Source: UBA2330 sp049293015 (lineage in GTDB: Bacteria > Bacteroidota > Ignavibacteria > Tepidaquicellales > Tepidaquicellaceae). Taken from it: a DNA stretch of 22,167 nt. The DNA lies in contig JBATSB010000140.1 of NCBI GenBank assembly GCA_049293015.1, forward strand, positions 1 through 22,167, read 5' to 3'. The first letter of the stretch is position 1, and each line of letters begins with the position of its first letter. A program made the position numbers and the translations under genes. The notes under the pieces are model-generated. The model made no database searches, was not told where the DNA came from, and saw only the letters and a list, made by a program, of their open reading frames with translations. Shown piece by piece: positions 20,712 through 22,167 of this stretch.

Positions 20712-21998
20712 CTACTTGAGAAGCAGCATCTTCTTAGTCTCAATAAAACTACCTGCCTCAATTCTATAAAAATATATCCCGCTGGAAAAATCACTTCCGT
20801 CAAACTCAACTTCATAACTTCCGGCAGGTTTGTATTCATTTACTAATGTTGAAACTTCATTCCCAAGCACATCATATACCACCAACTTTATCAAACTCGC
20901 AAAACGTAACTCGTAATTTATAACTGTGTTTGGGTTGAATGGATTTGGAAAATTCTGTGAAAGAGAAAAATTATCAGGTATTTCAGTTGATATATTTGAA
21001 AAATTTGTGAGGACTCCGCCGGTAGTGGTATTTAAGATTATACCATAACGACCAACTGTCCAGCCGTTTAAAGAATCTGTGAAGTATATTGAGTAATAAT
21101 TAATTGAAGCAGGTAAAGCAAGAGATCCAATCCAACTAATGCCACCGTTAGTGGATCTCTTAATGCGATTGTTAACACCACATGACCATCCCTTAAGACT
21201 GTCTAGAAAATAAAAATAATAATATCCCGAATTGCCTAAATTATTTTCAGACCAGTTTTCTCCGCCATTAGTAGTTCTGTATATCTGTATTGCATCAATA
21301 GGAATAATATATAATGCAACCCAGCCATGCATGGAATCACTAAACTGAATTGAGTAATATGGAGAAGTCTGTCTAATGTTGTTCAATTGTGTTAACCAGT
21401 TATTTCCACCGTCAGTAGTCTTTAAAATCTTTAAATAATTGGTATCTTTAGAATTGCCGCCAATTTTTTCTGTACTAATCCATCCGGTCTGTTCGTTAAT
21501 AAAAAAAACAGAATATATGTTTTCAGAACCGGGGACAGAGTTATGATTCCAGTTAATTCCACCGTTCGTTGATTTTAATAAAGTATTATTTAATCCTGAA
21601 ATAAAACCAACTTCATCATTTAAAAAAGAAATTGAAATTAAAGAATCAGTAGTGTTACTGTTTTGCTGAAACCAGTTCATTCCGGAATTTGTGGATTTGA
21701 GAATTAAACTTCCTGAACCTATACAATAACCTGTATTTAAGGAAGTAAATTTTACTTTTGACAATATATTAACAGTGCCGCTGGACTGTGGTGTCCAGTT
21801 CATTCCGCCGTTAACTGTTTTTAAAACTATACCGCTATCTCCGACTGTCCAGCCGGTTAAAGAATTTATAAAAAATACCGAATTTAAATTAGTACTTACC
21901 GGACTATTTTGTTGAAACCAACCTTCCGGTACTAATTGACCATAGCCTGAATTTAAGAACAAAATAAAAATTACAAACATTTTTAAAATGTTTCTCAT
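20712..21998 (-). CDS. T9SS-secreted Ycf48/BNR-repeat protein
   Basis: An exported protein made of Ycf48-like (photosystem II assembly factor-like) beta-propeller repeats. Units read GWTVGDSGIVLKTVNGGMNW, GYCIGSGSLILKSTNSGMNW, GFISGLNNTLLKSTNGGINW and further copies with KTTDGGNNW, RTTNGGENW and KRSTNGGISW, about six or seven in all. The last 85 or so residues are a type A T9SS sorting domain (LSQNFPNPFNP...GIYFYRIEAGSF...KKMLLLK). It is unrelated to photosynthesis here; the repeats are a general secreted propeller. The start at ATG 21998 is preferred over the first ATG at 22025, because it gives a normal signal peptide (MRNILKMFVIFILFLNSGYG) rather than nine extra residues. Same general type as the partial gene at the left edge. 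Confidence 0.85.
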   Translation of the reverse strand: MRNILKMFVIFILFLNSGYGQLVPEGWFQQNSPVSTNLNSVFFINSLTGWTVGDSGIVLKTVNGGMNWTPQSSGTVNILSKVKFTSLNTGYCIGSGSLILKSTNSGMNWFQQNSNTTDSLISISFLNDEVGFISGLNNTLLKSTNGGINWNHNSVPGSENIYSVFFINEQTGWISTEKIGGNSKDTNYLKILKTTDGGNNWLTQLNNIRQTSPYYSIQFSDSMHGWVALYIIPIDAIQIYRTTNGGENWSENNLGNSGYYYFYFLDSLKGWSCGVNNRIKRSTNGGISWIGSLALPASINYYSIYFTDSLNGWTVGRYGIILNTTTGGVLTNFSNISTEIPDNFSLSQNFPNPFNPNTVINYELRFASLIKLVVYDVLGNEVSTLVNEYKPAGSYEVEFDGSDFSSGIYFYRIEAGSFIETKKMLLLK

Positions 21999-22167
21999 AT
22001 TTACTACTGAAGTTACGCAAAACATAAAACTATAAGCAACATAAAGCGGTTATATAGTTTTTATGAACAAACTAATTTTCAAAACCGCCTTATTTGCTTA
22101 TATAAATTCTATTTGTTTTAGAAATATTACTCCGACATGTGTTAAAATTTCTAAAATTTATAACAAC

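Noticed and set aside
22063..22167. Plus-strand open frame from ATG 22063 to the window end (MNKLIFKTALFAYINSICF...)
   Set aside because: Only 35 codons can be seen, there is no convincing Shine-Dalgarno, and it begins within an inverted repeat (gcggtt/aaccgc, 22046-22088). It could be a real gene start, but the evidence is too thin.

Overview
This is an AT-rich bacterial window. The best lineage guess is the Bacteroidota/Chlorobiota/Ignavibacteriota group, most like Ignavibacteria. Two secreted proteins end in a type IX secretion (T9SS) sorting domain with the SQN(Y/F)PNPFNP motif, there is a DUF3078 protein and a Ycf48-like repeat protein, Shine-Dalgarno sites are sparse, and one promoter candidate has the TTTG/TAnnTTT form. 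No rRNA, tRNA, CRISPR array, integrase or transposase was seen.

Layout. (1) 1-157: start of a secreted protein cut by the window edge, minus strand. (2) 344-3792, plus strand: a DUF3078 outer-membrane-type protein, then a tight run of ribose-5-phosphate isomerase A, an M42 aminopeptidase and a short-chain dehydrogenase. (3) 3826-6375, minus strand: SnoaL-like protein, DinB-family protein and a lipoprotein. (4) 6376-7181: a gene-poor stretch holding a 154-nt nested hairpin repeat. (5) 7182-9059: a T9SS-secreted protein with an Omp28/thioredoxin-like Cys motif. (6) 9415-14142: an accessory patch with a zinc-finger/coiled-coil protein, an unknown 273-aa protein, a PD-(D/E)XK nuclease fused to a DUF2075 (Schlafen-type) helicase, and several gene remnants. 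(7) 14143-19724, minus strand: a run of TPR protein, VOC protein, DUF899 protein, DinB protein, PAP2-like phosphatase, RidA-family protein, 3-hydroxyanthranilate dioxygenase (HAAO), [four-helix-bundle gene], and ACMS decarboxylase (ACMSD). (8) 19897-20574: a toxin-antitoxin pair. (9) 20712-21998: a T9SS-secreted Ycf48-like protein.

The metabolic core is the lower kynurenine pathway: HAAO opens 3-hydroxyanthranilate, ACMSD decarboxylates the product, and the RidA-family protein may be the 2-aminomuconate deaminase. The semialdehyde dehydrogenase that should act between the last two, and all upstream kynurenine enzymes, are not in the window.

Two structural observations stand out. First, the four-helix-bundle gene between HAAO and ACMSD sits in a 500-bp unit bounded by 39-bp imperfect inverted repeats (35/39 matches). 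The repeats contain the HAAO stop codon and end 5 bp before the ACMSD start, so the unit looks like a small mobile cassette dropped into the operon. Second, the 3' end of ACMSD plus its hairpin is present twice as direct repeats (about 9985-10148 and 14084-14255, with 85 nt identical). These bracket about 4 kb holding the nuclease-helicase and truncated genes, which resembles an island inserted at, or a duplication arising from, the end of the ACMSD gene.
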